DNA of 15,233 bases, from positions 1 to 15,233 of the forward strand of contig CAZGYE010000118.1 in assembly GCA_964530165.1 (NCBI GenBank), written 5' to 3'. The notes beneath the pieces are model-generated. The model worked only from the letters and a program-made list of their open reading frames with translations. It was not told the origin of the DNA and did not search any database. This document shows positions 8,724-14,892 of the stretch, piece by piece (the stretch's first letter is position 1; every line of letters starts with the position of its first letter). Position numbers and translations under genes: made by a program. This DNA comes from CAZGYE01 sp964530165 (GTDB lineage Bacteria; Planctomycetota; Planctomycetia; Planctomycetales; Planctomycetaceae).

Positions 8724-9020
8724 CAGGACAAGTCGCCGCCGCCGCCGGCCCAGTCGAAAGAGACCGTGTTGCTTCCCGGCCACACGTTGCCCGGTGGAAA
8801 CATGGCGGCTGTATTGGGCCAGCGGCGCCGAAATCGTTAACCGGTTGGTTACTTGTGGTTTGCGCCGCTTGTGTTCGAATCACACCTTCCGGTACTCAAT
8901 TTGCGTCAACAGCGTCTGTTCGTGGAGAACGGCCCGGTTTTGGCGAACAAACCCGCTCCCTAATCTACCGCGACGACGTGATGCGATCATTCGCAGTCTC
9001 TCCAGAAAGGACGCCACGAA

Positions 9021-9923
9021 TTGAACCTCCGCCAAACCGCAGAAATAGCCGCCCTTGCATCCGCATACAGCGCGCACCTGATCGAAGGCACGCAGAAGCT
9101 GCCTGATGCAGCCTTGCACCGGTTTTGGAATCAGACCAAGCAGAGGCTGCACGTTTGGCTCCGCTGCCTGAACCGCTACCAGGCCGACCTCCGCACAACG
9201 GCGCCCGCCGAGCGGAGAGTGGTCTCCAAGCAGGTCGAACCGGTGATCGAGGAGGTCTTTGTCTCCGAGATTCTCATCCGCGTTTGGTCGGCCGTGTTGA
9301 CCGCCGCCGATCACCGCCGCAGCACCAACCATGCCGAGCCGATCGCCCGTAGCGTGCTGCTCGGCCAGTTGAAGGCCCGGCAGCTCGCAATGCGTCTCAT
9401 GGTGAATTGTCCGCACGAATTGCTCGACCGTGCTGCATTGCTCGACCGGCTGAGACGGAAGACGGAACGATGGACGGACCTGCTGTTAGGCCATCTGGTC
9501 GTGCGGTATCCGGTGGTTGACTTTGCGTTCGACGAACGGCGGGCGCGGGACTTCGGCAGCGAGCAATTGGCGTCCCGAGTTGCCGGCCCGGATGACCGAG
9601 TCTGGGATCTGATTCTCGCCGGGCTGCGGCTCGCGTTTCCCATCAAGCAGACACTGCTCGCGACGGATTCCGGTCACGGCTGCCAGATTGTTCGATCGGT
9701 GCTTTCGACCTTCCCGGCCGACGCGTTCATGGTTGATGGTCCGTTCAAGTCGGTCTTACACGGGCGCATCGACCGCAGCGGCATCCACCCGGAAGAATCG
9801 CCGCTCAAATCGGTTCCTCGATCTGCCGGGAAAACGCGCACCGAGAAACGCGCAACCTCCTCATCAACGAGCCGAAGCATCAGTTTCGCGGATCTCCGTC
9901 GGCGTGGTCGACCGAACAGTTGA
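9021..9923 (+). CDS. Protein of unknown function, TTG start
   Basis: A 300-aa soluble protein I do not recognise. The start is TTG, preceded by AGAAAGGA at 9004-9011 with a good spacing of 9 nt. No signal peptide or membrane helix is visible. Residues 1-250 have a balanced, helix-rich composition with evenly spaced Leu/Arg/Ala and segments such as EEVFVSEILIRVWSAVLTAAD, DRLRRKTERWTDLLLGHLV and PDDRVWDLILAGLRLAFP, so the coding call is good. The last roughly 45 residues (after about 255) turn abruptly rich in Ser, Arg and Thr. The other two forward frames stay open there and also give plausible peptides, so a 3' frameshift or an unrelated tail is possible. It lies 297 bp after the DUF1080 stop, a gap in which I see no gene. 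No neighbour suggests its role. Confidence 0.65.
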   Translation: MNLRQTAEIAALASAYSAHLIEGTQKLPDAALHRFWNQTKQRLHVWLRCLNRYQADLRTTAPAERRVVSKQVEPVIEEVFVSEILIRVWSAVLTAADHRRSTNHAEPIARSVLLGQLKARQLAMRLMVNCPHELLDRAALLDRLRRKTERWTDLLLGHLVVRYPVVDFAFDERRARDFGSEQLASRVAGPDDRVWDLILAGLRLAFPIKQTLLATDSGHGCQIVRSVLSTFPADAFMVDGPFKSVLHGRIDRSGIHPEESPLKSVPRSAGKTRTEKRATSSSTSRSISFADLRRRGRPNS

Positions 9924-10049
9924 AGCCGGCGAGTTAAAGTTTATCGATTGCGAAGAATGAGTCGACCGAGAATCCTTCACTGGACTGCGCAATGACGGTT
10001 TCACACCGAGTTTGAATGGAGTGACTGATAAGGTTGCGACGATTATTAC

Positions 10050-10169
10050 AAGGCAAAAGGAAAAAGGAAAAAGTTTAGGAGAGGCACTGAGGAAGACGGT
10101 CATGGCACGCTGTTTTTCTGTCCCTTTGCCCCTCTTCACTTTTTCCGTTTGCCTTTCTACTTTTTCCTT
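10050..10169. repeat. Purine/pyrimidine-strand inverted-repeat element, copy 1
   Basis: The left part (from 10050) is almost all A and G, with GGCAAAAGGAAAAAGG. The right part (10138-10169) is almost all T and C, with CTTTTTCCGTTTGCCTTT. The segment at 10050-10066 is nearly the reverse complement of 10139-10156, so the element can form a long imperfect hairpin with an internal region of about 70 nt. A related copy lies at 11700-11828 in the same orientation. The right edge touches the ribosome binding site of the lipoprotein gene at 10179. Confidence 0.72.
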
Positions 10170-10178
10170 GGAGACCCC

Positions 10179-10640
10179 GTGATTCGGTATTCCCTCATCC
10201 TCGTTCTCGTTGCCGCCGCGTCGGGATGTCTCGAGCATCGGGGGAAGCATTCCATCCTGCGCCTGTGGGCCGACTACAACTCGCTCGGGCAGCCGGCGCT
10301 GTTTCTGGAAAGGCTCGAGCATCAGCCGTACAAAGCGGCCCGCGTCGATCATTTCCGGTGGATGTACAACAAACCGCCAGGGAAGTCGGATGACCAATTC
10401 TCCATCACCTCAATGGACCAGATCGACGATGCGGGGGAAGCGCCGTCTGCGTCCGACTCGCGCGAAGCTCCTCCAGTGCCCCCTCCAGAGGCCGTCGAGT
10501 CACCCTCGTTGGAGACCGAGCCTTCCGTGAATCCGCCGCCACCCATGCCGGGGCCGATCCGTGGTTCGCAACATCCGATCGACGGCCCAACCGCCGAGGA
10601 ACCGAGCGATCATCAGTTGACGTCGCATCTGCCGTCTTGA
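10179..10640 (+). CDS. Small proline-rich lipoprotein, unknown function
   Basis: A 153-aa predicted lipoprotein starting at GTG 10179, six bases after GGAG. The N-terminus IRYSLILVLVAAASGC gives a compact signal peptide with the lipid-bearing cysteine at 17. An in-frame ATG at 10149 would add MPFYFFLGDP, encoded by the repeat at 10050-10169, so I reject that start. Residues 18-80 are mixed and contain two or three aromatic-rich segments (LRLWADYNS, HFRWMYN). From about 88 the protein is Pro/Ser/Glu-rich and looks disordered, like a linker or surface-exposed tail. No domain is recognised. It ends 318 bp before the 3' end of a convergent gene. Confidence 0.7.
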   Translation: MIRYSLILVLVAAASGCLEHRGKHSILRLWADYNSLGQPALFLERLEHQPYKAARVDHFRWMYNKPPGKSDDQFSITSMDQIDDAGEAPSASDSREAPPVPPPEAVESPSLETEPSVNPPPPMPGPIRGSQHPIDGPTAEEPSDHQLTSHLPS

Positions 10641-10957
10641 GCGACGAGGCACGGATACCCACGAGGCAATAATTTGGTGCGTTTCGAACGTTCCAGGACG
10701 AACGACGCAGCAGAAATCCACCGCCCGGTCGGGAGTGGACTCATCGCCCCCCCGTCAAAGCAGGCAGTCGAGGCGCAACAGTTTTCCGACTGACTCGGAC
10801 GTTGGCACATTTTGGGAGGGCGAAGCTCCCGCTGAGCCGGCAAAGCCCGCCGGTGGCAACCGGCGGGACCCACGGGTTGCCACCCGTGGGCTTTGATGCG
10901 AAATCGTGGCTCGGCAGGAGCCTCGCCCTCTCTGCTCAAACACGCTCTCCGAGACGT
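10641..10957. other. 317-bp convergent intergenic region
   Basis: This region lies between the lipoprotein stop and the 3' end of the minus-strand TPP gene. The first 170 bp hold nothing recognisable. The rest is the nested inverted repeat at 10814-10932. A minus-strand frame through it begins SREGEAPAEP and is only a translation of the repeat, not a gene. The region probably terminates transcription from both sides through the repeat's stems. Confidence 0.6.
10814..10932. repeat. Nested inverted-repeat element with three-way-junction fold
   Basis: The outer arms 10816-10838 and 10908-10930 are reverse complements at 20 of 23 positions, one more pair being a possible G-T wobble. Inside, CAAAG (10841-10845) pairs with CTTTG (10891-10895). 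That stem encloses two perfect 9-bp hairpins with 4-nt loops, 10846-10854/10859-10867 and 10869-10877/10882-10890, separated by a single base at 10868. The inner hairpins therefore stack into a compact three-way junction on a longer outer stem. It sits between convergent genes and could act as a bidirectional terminator or mRNA stabiliser. It resembles dispersed repeats I recall from planctomycetes. Confidence 0.85.
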
Positions 10958-11578
10958 TCAATCATTATCGGCCTGCTCTGAGGCCAAGGCGGCTGCGAAG
11001 TGCATCGCCCGCTCTTTGGCCGGACCGGGCGAGCGAGGTCCGGGAGCGTCCAGGACGGGGGCAACTTTGAGTACTGCAATCGTGGGGCCACGGGCGTCCA
11101 AGACGGTTCGCACGTCGGCCTGCCAGCGCCCGATGTCGTCGAACTCGAAAACCGAGCGGAATCCACAAGCCCGCGAGATGCCGGCGAAGTCGATGTCGCG
11201 GCCGTCACTCCGTGAAGCCGCCGATCCGGGCGTGTGTTGACCCCCGGTCACTTCGTAGATGCCGTTATCGAAAATCAGAAGCACAAGGTTCTCGGCCGGC
11301 TGCGCCGAGATGGTGACCAGCGAGCCTAGGTTCATCAGCATCGAACCGTCGCCGTTGCAGACAATCACCTTCCGGTCCGGACGGGCCAGCGCCACGCCCA
11401 GCCCCAGCGCCGATCCTTGCCCCATGCTCGACGGTACATAAACGAAATCGAGCGGCTCGCAGCCGAGCTGCACCCATTCGCGGGCTGTTCCCATCACCGT
11501 GATGATGACTTCATCGGTCCGCACCGACTTGAGCGCCCGCAGCGTTTCGACCAATGGCATCTGTCTCGACGAGGGCAT
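10958..11578 (-). CDS. TPP-binding half-enzyme, sulfopyruvate/phosphonopyruvate decarboxylase beta-type
   Basis: A 206-aa C-terminal-type thiamine pyrophosphate domain. The TPP/Mg motif is clear: NGDGSMLMNLG at 75-85 with GDG at 76-78, then 26 residues to D104-N105 in LLIFDNGIYEVTGG. SSMGQGSALGLGVALA at about 50-65 is typical of ComE and the C-terminal part of phosphonopyruvate decarboxylase. Such domains need a Pyr-domain partner to bind and activate TPP; no partner lies in the window. The frame is open to 11641, but a near-perfect AAGGAG at 11584-11589, five bases from the ATG at 11578, fixes the start. The substrate is presumably a 2-keto acid; sulfopyruvate or phosphonopyruvate is only a family-based guess. 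The gene is divergent from the LarA-like gene and convergent with the lipoprotein gene. Confidence 0.84.
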   Translation of the reverse strand: MPSSRQMPLVETLRALKSVRTDEVIITVMGTAREWVQLGCEPLDFVYVPSSMGQGSALGLGVALARPDRKVIVCNGDGSMLMNLGSLVTISAQPAENLVLLIFDNGIYEVTGGQHTPGSAASRSDGRDIDFAGISRACGFRSVFEFDDIGRWQADVRTVLDARGPTIAVLKVAPVLDAPGPRSPGPAKERAMHFAAALASEQADND

Positions 11579-11583
11579 TGGAT

Positions 11584-11589
11584 CTCCTT
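11584..11589 (-). promoter_or_regulatory. Strong ribosome binding site fixing the TPP-gene start
   Basis: AAGGAG on the minus strand lies 5 nt before the ATG at 11578. It is the clearest Shine-Dalgarno site in the window and decides against the 21-residue-longer reading from 11641. Confidence 0.8.
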
Positions 11590-11659
11590 CCGACAGAATT
11601 TGGATTCTGATCATCAACTGATCGTCGTCCATCATAGTCAATTTCCCGCCCGGTCCCAG

Positions 11660-11690
11660 TTGACCGCCCCCGTAGGCTTCCGACTATAAT
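11660..11690 (+). promoter_or_regulatory. Candidate promoter for the LarA-like gene
   Basis: TTGACC (11660-11665) and a perfect TATAAT (11685-11690) are separated by 19 nt, slightly longer than the preferred 17. A transcript would start near 11697, just before the repeat at 11700, so the whole repeat would be the 5' untranslated region of the LarA-like gene. The -10 box is convincing; the spacing lowers confidence. Confidence 0.5.
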
Positions 11691-11699
11691 GCCGCAACG

Positions 11700-11828
11700 A
11701 CAAGGAAAAAGTCGAGGAGAAGTACAAAGGTACACAGGCACAAAGCTCGAACTGTCTCGACTCAGCCCTTGCGTGCCTTGCCCCTTTGTTCCTTCCACCT
11801 TTTTCCTTTTGCCTTTTGACTTGAGGAG
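11700..11828. repeat. Purine/pyrimidine-strand inverted-repeat element, copy 2
   Basis: AAGGAAAAAG at 11702-11711 is the exact reverse complement of CTTTTTCCTT at 11799-11808. The next inner segment, 11721-11745 (ACAAAGGTACACAGGCACAAAG region), is largely complementary to 11767-11790. The right arm continues TTTTGCCTTTTGAC, closely matching the right arm of copy 1 at 10139-10160. Both copies have the same orientation and both end at a ribosome binding site before a GTG start. Confidence 0.75.
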
Positions 11829-11836
11829 TCAGCGAC

Positions 11837-13078
11837 GTGTCTGTGACGAATTCCGGGCTGATTCGTCTGCAATATGGCGACCACGCGTGTTTCTCGTGCG
11901 AGATCAATGCCCGGCGGATCATGGTCGCGCGGCCGGCTCCTGCGGCCAACCCGCAGTTTCGTGAACAGCTACGGGAGGCGCTTCAGCACCCGCTGGATTT
12001 TCCACCGCTGGCGCAAGCCATCATTCCCGACGATCGGGTCGTCTTGGCGCTGGATCGTCACACGCCCGAGTCGCCCGTCGTTGTGGCCGAGGTGTGGCGG
12101 GTGCTGGAGACACGCGAGGTCCAGCCGGAAAACGTGCTGGTCATTCAGCCGGCTTCTCTGGTCGCGGCCGACCTGCTCGACCCACGCTCCGCCCTCCCCG
12201 ACGACGTTCGCAACCGGATGCGGTGGGAAATCCACGATGCCACCGATCGCAGCCAATGCGCCTACCTGGCGGCAACCACCAGCGGGGAACGCATCTACCT
12301 GACCCGCGAGGTGACCGACGCCGACATTGCGATCTCGATGGGCTTCGTCGCCTACGATCCCGTTCTGGGCTACCGGGGAACCAATAGCGTGTTCTATCCG
12401 GGCCTGTCGGTGGTGGAAGCCTTCGCGCGGGCCCACGGACAGGGGCACAACGAGCTTGGCCCCAGCGACGAACGACCGGTGCGGCAACTGATCGACGAGG
12501 TCGCCTGGCTGTTGGGAACGCAGTTCTCGATCCAGGTGGTTCCCTCGGCAGGCGGCGGAGTCTCGCACGTCTTGGCCGGCTGCGCCGATTCGGTCCAGCG
12601 AGCGGCCACACGGCTGCTGGACGAACAATGGATGGTTCGGCTCGACCGCCGGCCGGACATCGTGGTGGCCGCGGTCGACCGCGACGCGGCCGGTCACGGC
12701 TGGGAACAAATCGGGGCGGCACTGGCGACGGCTCGCAACTTGGTCGGCAAGGGGGGCAAGATCCTCATTCTCTCACAGCTCGAAGCTGAGCTGGGTGAAG
12801 GGCTGAAACTCGTCCGCCAAAGCAAAACGCCTCGCGAGGCCATCAAGCCGCTCAGAACCCTGACGCCGCCCGATCTCATCGCCGCCACGCAGTTGGCCAA
12901 CGCCGCCGATTGGGCCGACGTCTATTTGCTCAGCAAGCTCCAGAACGATCTGGTCGAGGAGCTGTTCTTCATCCCGCTGGAAAGCGAAACCGAGATCACC
13001 CGCCTGCTCTCCGGCGACGAAAGCTGCGCGTTCCTCTCCAGCGCCCAGAACACCTACGGACAAATCGACTCAGCGTGA
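11837..13078 (+). CDS. LarA/DUF2088-family protein lacking usual catalytic residues
   Basis: A 413-aa protein starting at GTG 11837, eight bases after GAGGAG (11823-11828). The N-terminal part matches the nickel-dependent lactate racemase (LarA) fold: PLDFPPLAQAIIPDDRVVLA at about 52-71, then ERIYLTREVTDADIAISMGF at 151-170. The C-terminal part (about 272-320, DIVVAAVDRD, GHGWEQIGAAL, GGKILILSQ) also fits. The family's signature, roughly PH followed by GFSGG-x-K and PG, appears here as YD at 173-174 and GYRGTNSVFYPG at 178-189. The cofactor-linked lysine position is thus Ser or Asn and the preceding histidine is Asp. The usual THR-type motif near 105 reads PAS. It is therefore probably not a canonical Ni-pincer racemase; a binding role or different chemistry is possible. 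Its 3' end overlaps the convergent pseudogene by 9 bp. Confidence 0.78.
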   Translation: MSVTNSGLIRLQYGDHACFSCEINARRIMVARPAPAANPQFREQLREALQHPLDFPPLAQAIIPDDRVVLALDRHTPESPVVVAEVWRVLETREVQPENVLVIQPASLVAADLLDPRSALPDDVRNRMRWEIHDATDRSQCAYLAATTSGERIYLTREVTDADIAISMGFVAYDPVLGYRGTNSVFYPGLSVVEAFARAHGQGHNELGPSDERPVRQLIDEVAWLLGTQFSIQVVPSAGGGVSHVLAGCADSVQRAATRLLDEQWMVRLDRRPDIVVAAVDRDAAGHGWEQIGAALATARNLVGKGGKILILSQLEAELGEGLKLVRQSKTPREAIKPLRTLTPPDLIAATQLANAADWADVYLLSKLQNDLVEELFFIPLESETEITRLLSGDESCAFLSSAQNTYGQIDSA

Positions 13079-13241
13079 GTGTTGACAAATCGCTTGCAGA
13101 CGGTCGAGAGACTTGGTCTCCTCCTTCAATTCGCAAAGCGGTGTGAGTTCGTTGATCACGTATTCCCAATCGATCGCTCCACTCTGACGGACCGCGATTC
13201 CCTCCACGTCGGCCCAGCCCTGCTTCGAATAGCTGGTTCAT
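13070..13241 (-). pseudogene. Internally deleted nucleotidyltransferase (AbiEii-like) remnant
   Basis: An ATG at 13241 overlaps the stop of the 81-aa gene as ATGA and begins MNQLFEAG, then becomes unrelated sequence. In another frame, open from 13237 to a stop at 13070-13072, lies a convincing protein tail: GWADVEGIAVRQSG, AIDWEYVINELTPLCELKEE, then SLDRLQAIC. From memory, planctomycete nucleotidyltransferases of about 190 residues start MNELF-A and end with WxDVEGIxxRQ, LDWxYI, LxPLxELKE. Head and tail are both present, but the roughly 110-130 residue catalytic core is missing and the frame changes near 13220. I infer one internal deletion. The catalytic GG-GS and DxD region is absent, so it cannot be active. 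The family name is from recall, not a search. Confidence 0.6.
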
Positions 13242-13483
13242 CGTTCTAATTCTTGTCGAGCTTTCTGGAAGAGCCTTTGCTGCTCGACCAGACCGCTGGT
13301 CGTGCGGGGTTGTCCCATGCGACAGCCGATCTCCAACAGCGAGTCGATCAGATCAATATGATCTTCGTACTTGAATTTGCGCAGCTCTTCCCGGCGAATC
13401 TGCTCCAACAGCGGACCGACCCGCTGCCAATGCTTCACCCACGCCGCGTCATCTTGACCAGGTTCATTGTACGGATCAGCCAT
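13238..13483 (-). CDS. Small conserved-looking protein, partner of the broken nucleotidyltransferase
   Basis: An 81-aa soluble protein with no signal peptide or membrane segment. It is rich in charged helical segments: WVKHWQRVGPLLEQIRREELR, YEDHIDLIDSLLEIGC, and a C-terminal LVEQQRLFQKARQELER. Its stop codon overlaps the ATG of the nucleotidyltransferase remnant (ATGA), the arrangement of translationally coupled pairs, so it was probably the first gene of a two-gene unit. I do not know its function. An antitoxin-like or accessory role beside an AbiEii-type nucleotidyltransferase is possible but unproven. No clear ribosome binding site precedes the ATG; directly upstream lies the repeat at 13496-13563. 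Confidence 0.65.
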   Translation of the reverse strand: MADPYNEPGQDDAAWVKHWQRVGPLLEQIRREELRKFKYEDHIDLIDSLLEIGCRMGQPRTTSGLVEQQRLFQKARQELER

Positions 13484-13495
13484 GAGAAACAGCTT

Positions 13496-13563
13496 TCAGC
13501 AGTCAGCTCTCAGCGATCAACGAACAGCTTCGGTTCTGCTGATCGCTGATGGCTGATCGCTGA
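13496..13563. repeat. TCAGC/GATCGCTGA-type inverted repeat
   Basis: The arms 13496-13524 and 13534-13563 are reverse complements at about 24 of 30 positions, around a 9-nt loop (CAGCTTCGG). Each arm is itself built of short degenerate repeats of TCAGC and GATCAGC. It lies between the radical SAM gene and the 81-aa gene, both on the minus strand. It supplies the last 17 codons and stop of the former and the immediate upstream region of the latter. It is a third repeat family, unlike those at 10050 and 10814. Confidence 0.75.
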
Positions 13564-14775
13564 CCGCTTCTGATGGTCGCGGCCGTCGTAGACGCCGAAG
13601 TCGTTGAACCAGTGTTTCTTCACGAAGCGGTAGACCCAGCTTTTCTCCGGGACCTCGTTGTCGGGATCGTACTGCGAGGTGCGGGTTTGCATGGCTTCCA
13701 GCTCGGCCAGAGCTGTTTGGCGGGCCGTCGCGTCTTTCGCGCCGTGCTTGAGAACCAGCTCCCGCAGCAGATCGGGACGTTCCAGCACGATACAGCCGCG
13801 GGTTGTCGACTGCATCAGTTCGCGAGAAGCGCGCATGTAGTCGGAATTGAATTTCTCACGCAGCGGCGTGCTCCGGTCGTGGATGTTGTCGGCGGCGAAC
13901 TGGATGACCGGACACGGCTCGATATCGCCCCAAGGATTGATGTGATGGCTGATCCCGGTTGCCGCCGGGCAAAGGCCTCGTCCTTGGCCGTCGAAATAGG
14001 CGTCGATGAAGGCGATCGGCTTGCGGGCGCGCATCTCCACAACGAACTGACGGGCCTGCAACTGTTCGTCGGCAGTGAGGGCCAGTTCCGGATGAGGGGT
14101 GGGGCCCATCGGGCGGTAGACGTAGAACCACACATACATCACGCCCATCTCGATCAACCGGTCGATCCACGCTTCGGTCAAGAGATCGTCGATGTTCGAC
14201 CGGCAGAGACTGGTGCAGACGCCGGTCAGCAGTTTGTTGTTCAAACAGTTGCGGAGACCCTCGATCGTTTTCTGAAAGACGTCGTCCCGTCCGCGGCGCT
14301 CGTCGCTGACGATCTCGTTGCCCTCGATGCTAATCAACGGTGTGACGTTGCCCAGTTCTCGCAGCCGGCGGGCTTTTTCATCAGTGATGAACTGCCCATT
14401 GGTGAAGATCTGGAAGTAGCAGTCAGGATGACCTTCGAGAATCTCGAACAACTGCGGATGCAGGAATGGCTCGCCGCCGACCAGTCCGAAGAAGACGTTG
14501 CCCATCTGCTTAGCCTCGCCGATGAGCCGATTCATGGCCTCCAGGTCGATCGTCTGTTGCTTGGCCGCCACGTCGATCCAGCAGCCCTGACACCGCAGGT
14601 TGCAACTATTGATGATCGAGACGTACAGAAACGGCGGGAAGAATTCGCCCCGCTTCATCCGCTGCTTGTACTTTCGGACCGAGCGGACCCCGCCCAAGCC
14701 CATGTTGCGGACGAATTTCCACAACAGCCGCTTGTCGGTCTCCAGCAGGACCCGTTTGGCCATTTTCAAGTACAT
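13510..14775 (-). CDS. Radical SAM protein with SPASM-like C-terminal cysteines
   Basis: A 421-aa radical S-adenosylmethionine enzyme. The CX3CX2C cluster motif is CNLRCQGC with C58, C62 and C65, and GGEP at 100-103 is the SAM-amino-group motif. IEGNE near 150-154 fits the barrel core. C269 (GLCPAA) and C288 (EPCPV) in a Gly/Pro-rich region, plus NPWGDIEPCP, look like a short SPASM-type or auxiliary-cluster region as in peptide-modifying and HpnH-like families. The substrate cannot be inferred, and no precursor peptide is evident beside it. The start is ATG 14775, with a second ATG four codons on; neither has a strong ribosome binding site. The last 17 residues, after about 404, are encoded by the repeat at 13496-13563 and are probably not functional. 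It is divergent from the Nramp-like gene 117 bp away. Confidence 0.88.
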   Translation of the reverse strand: MYLKMAKRVLLETDKRLLWKFVRNMGLGGVRSVRKYKQRMKRGEFFPPFLYVSIINSCNLRCQGCWIDVAAKQQTIDLEAMNRLIGEAKQMGNVFFGLVGGEPFLHPQLFEILEGHPDCYFQIFTNGQFITDEKARRLRELGNVTPLISIEGNEIVSDERRGRDDVFQKTIEGLRNCLNNKLLTGVCTSLCRSNIDDLLTEAWIDRLIEMGVMYVWFYVYRPMGPTPHPELALTADEQLQARQFVVEMRARKPIAFIDAYFDGQGRGLCPAATGISHHINPWGDIEPCPVIQFAADNIHDRSTPLREKFNSDYMRASRELMQSTTRGCIVLERPDLLRELVLKHGAKDATARQTALAELEAMQTRTSQYDPDNEVPEKSWVYRFVKKHWFNDFGVYDGRDHQKRSAISHQRSAEPKLFVDR

Positions 14776-14892
14776 GGCAGACTCTCAGTTTCGCTGTCCG
14801 ATTGACTTCGACCGTTGGAATACATCATTCTACCAACCGTAACGATGAAACTCGACCGTGATGTTTGCTCGTGTCTCCGTCAATCCACAGCG

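Noticed and set aside
10149..10178. ATG start for the lipoprotein
   Set aside because: Those codons lie in the repeat; the GTG at 10179 has GGAG before it and gives a clean lipoprotein signal.
9864..10397. Minus-strand 177-codon open frame
   Set aside because: It is antisense to the lipoprotein gene and runs through the purine/pyrimidine repeat; composition is repeat-derived.
10613..10939. Minus-strand 108-codon open frame containing EGEAPAEP
   Set aside because: It is a translation of the nested repeat and of unrelated intergenic DNA, with no protein-like character.
11579..11641. Longer N-terminus for the TPP enzyme
   Set aside because: The strong AAGGAG five bases before the ATG at 11578 makes the shorter form far more likely.
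11969..12709. Long minus-strand frames antisense to the LarA-like gene
   Set aside because: These are shadow frames of a GC-rich real gene; no motif, and the plus-strand product has clear family patterns.
12996..13241. 81-codon minus-strand frame starting MNQLFEAG
   Set aside because: Only its first seven or eight residues look genuine; after about 13220 the real coding signal continues in another frame, so it is treated as the pseudogene.
13490..13570. CRISPR-like array
   Set aside because: The short TCAGC-type repeats are contiguous and form one hairpin; there are no unique spacers of regular length and no cas genes.
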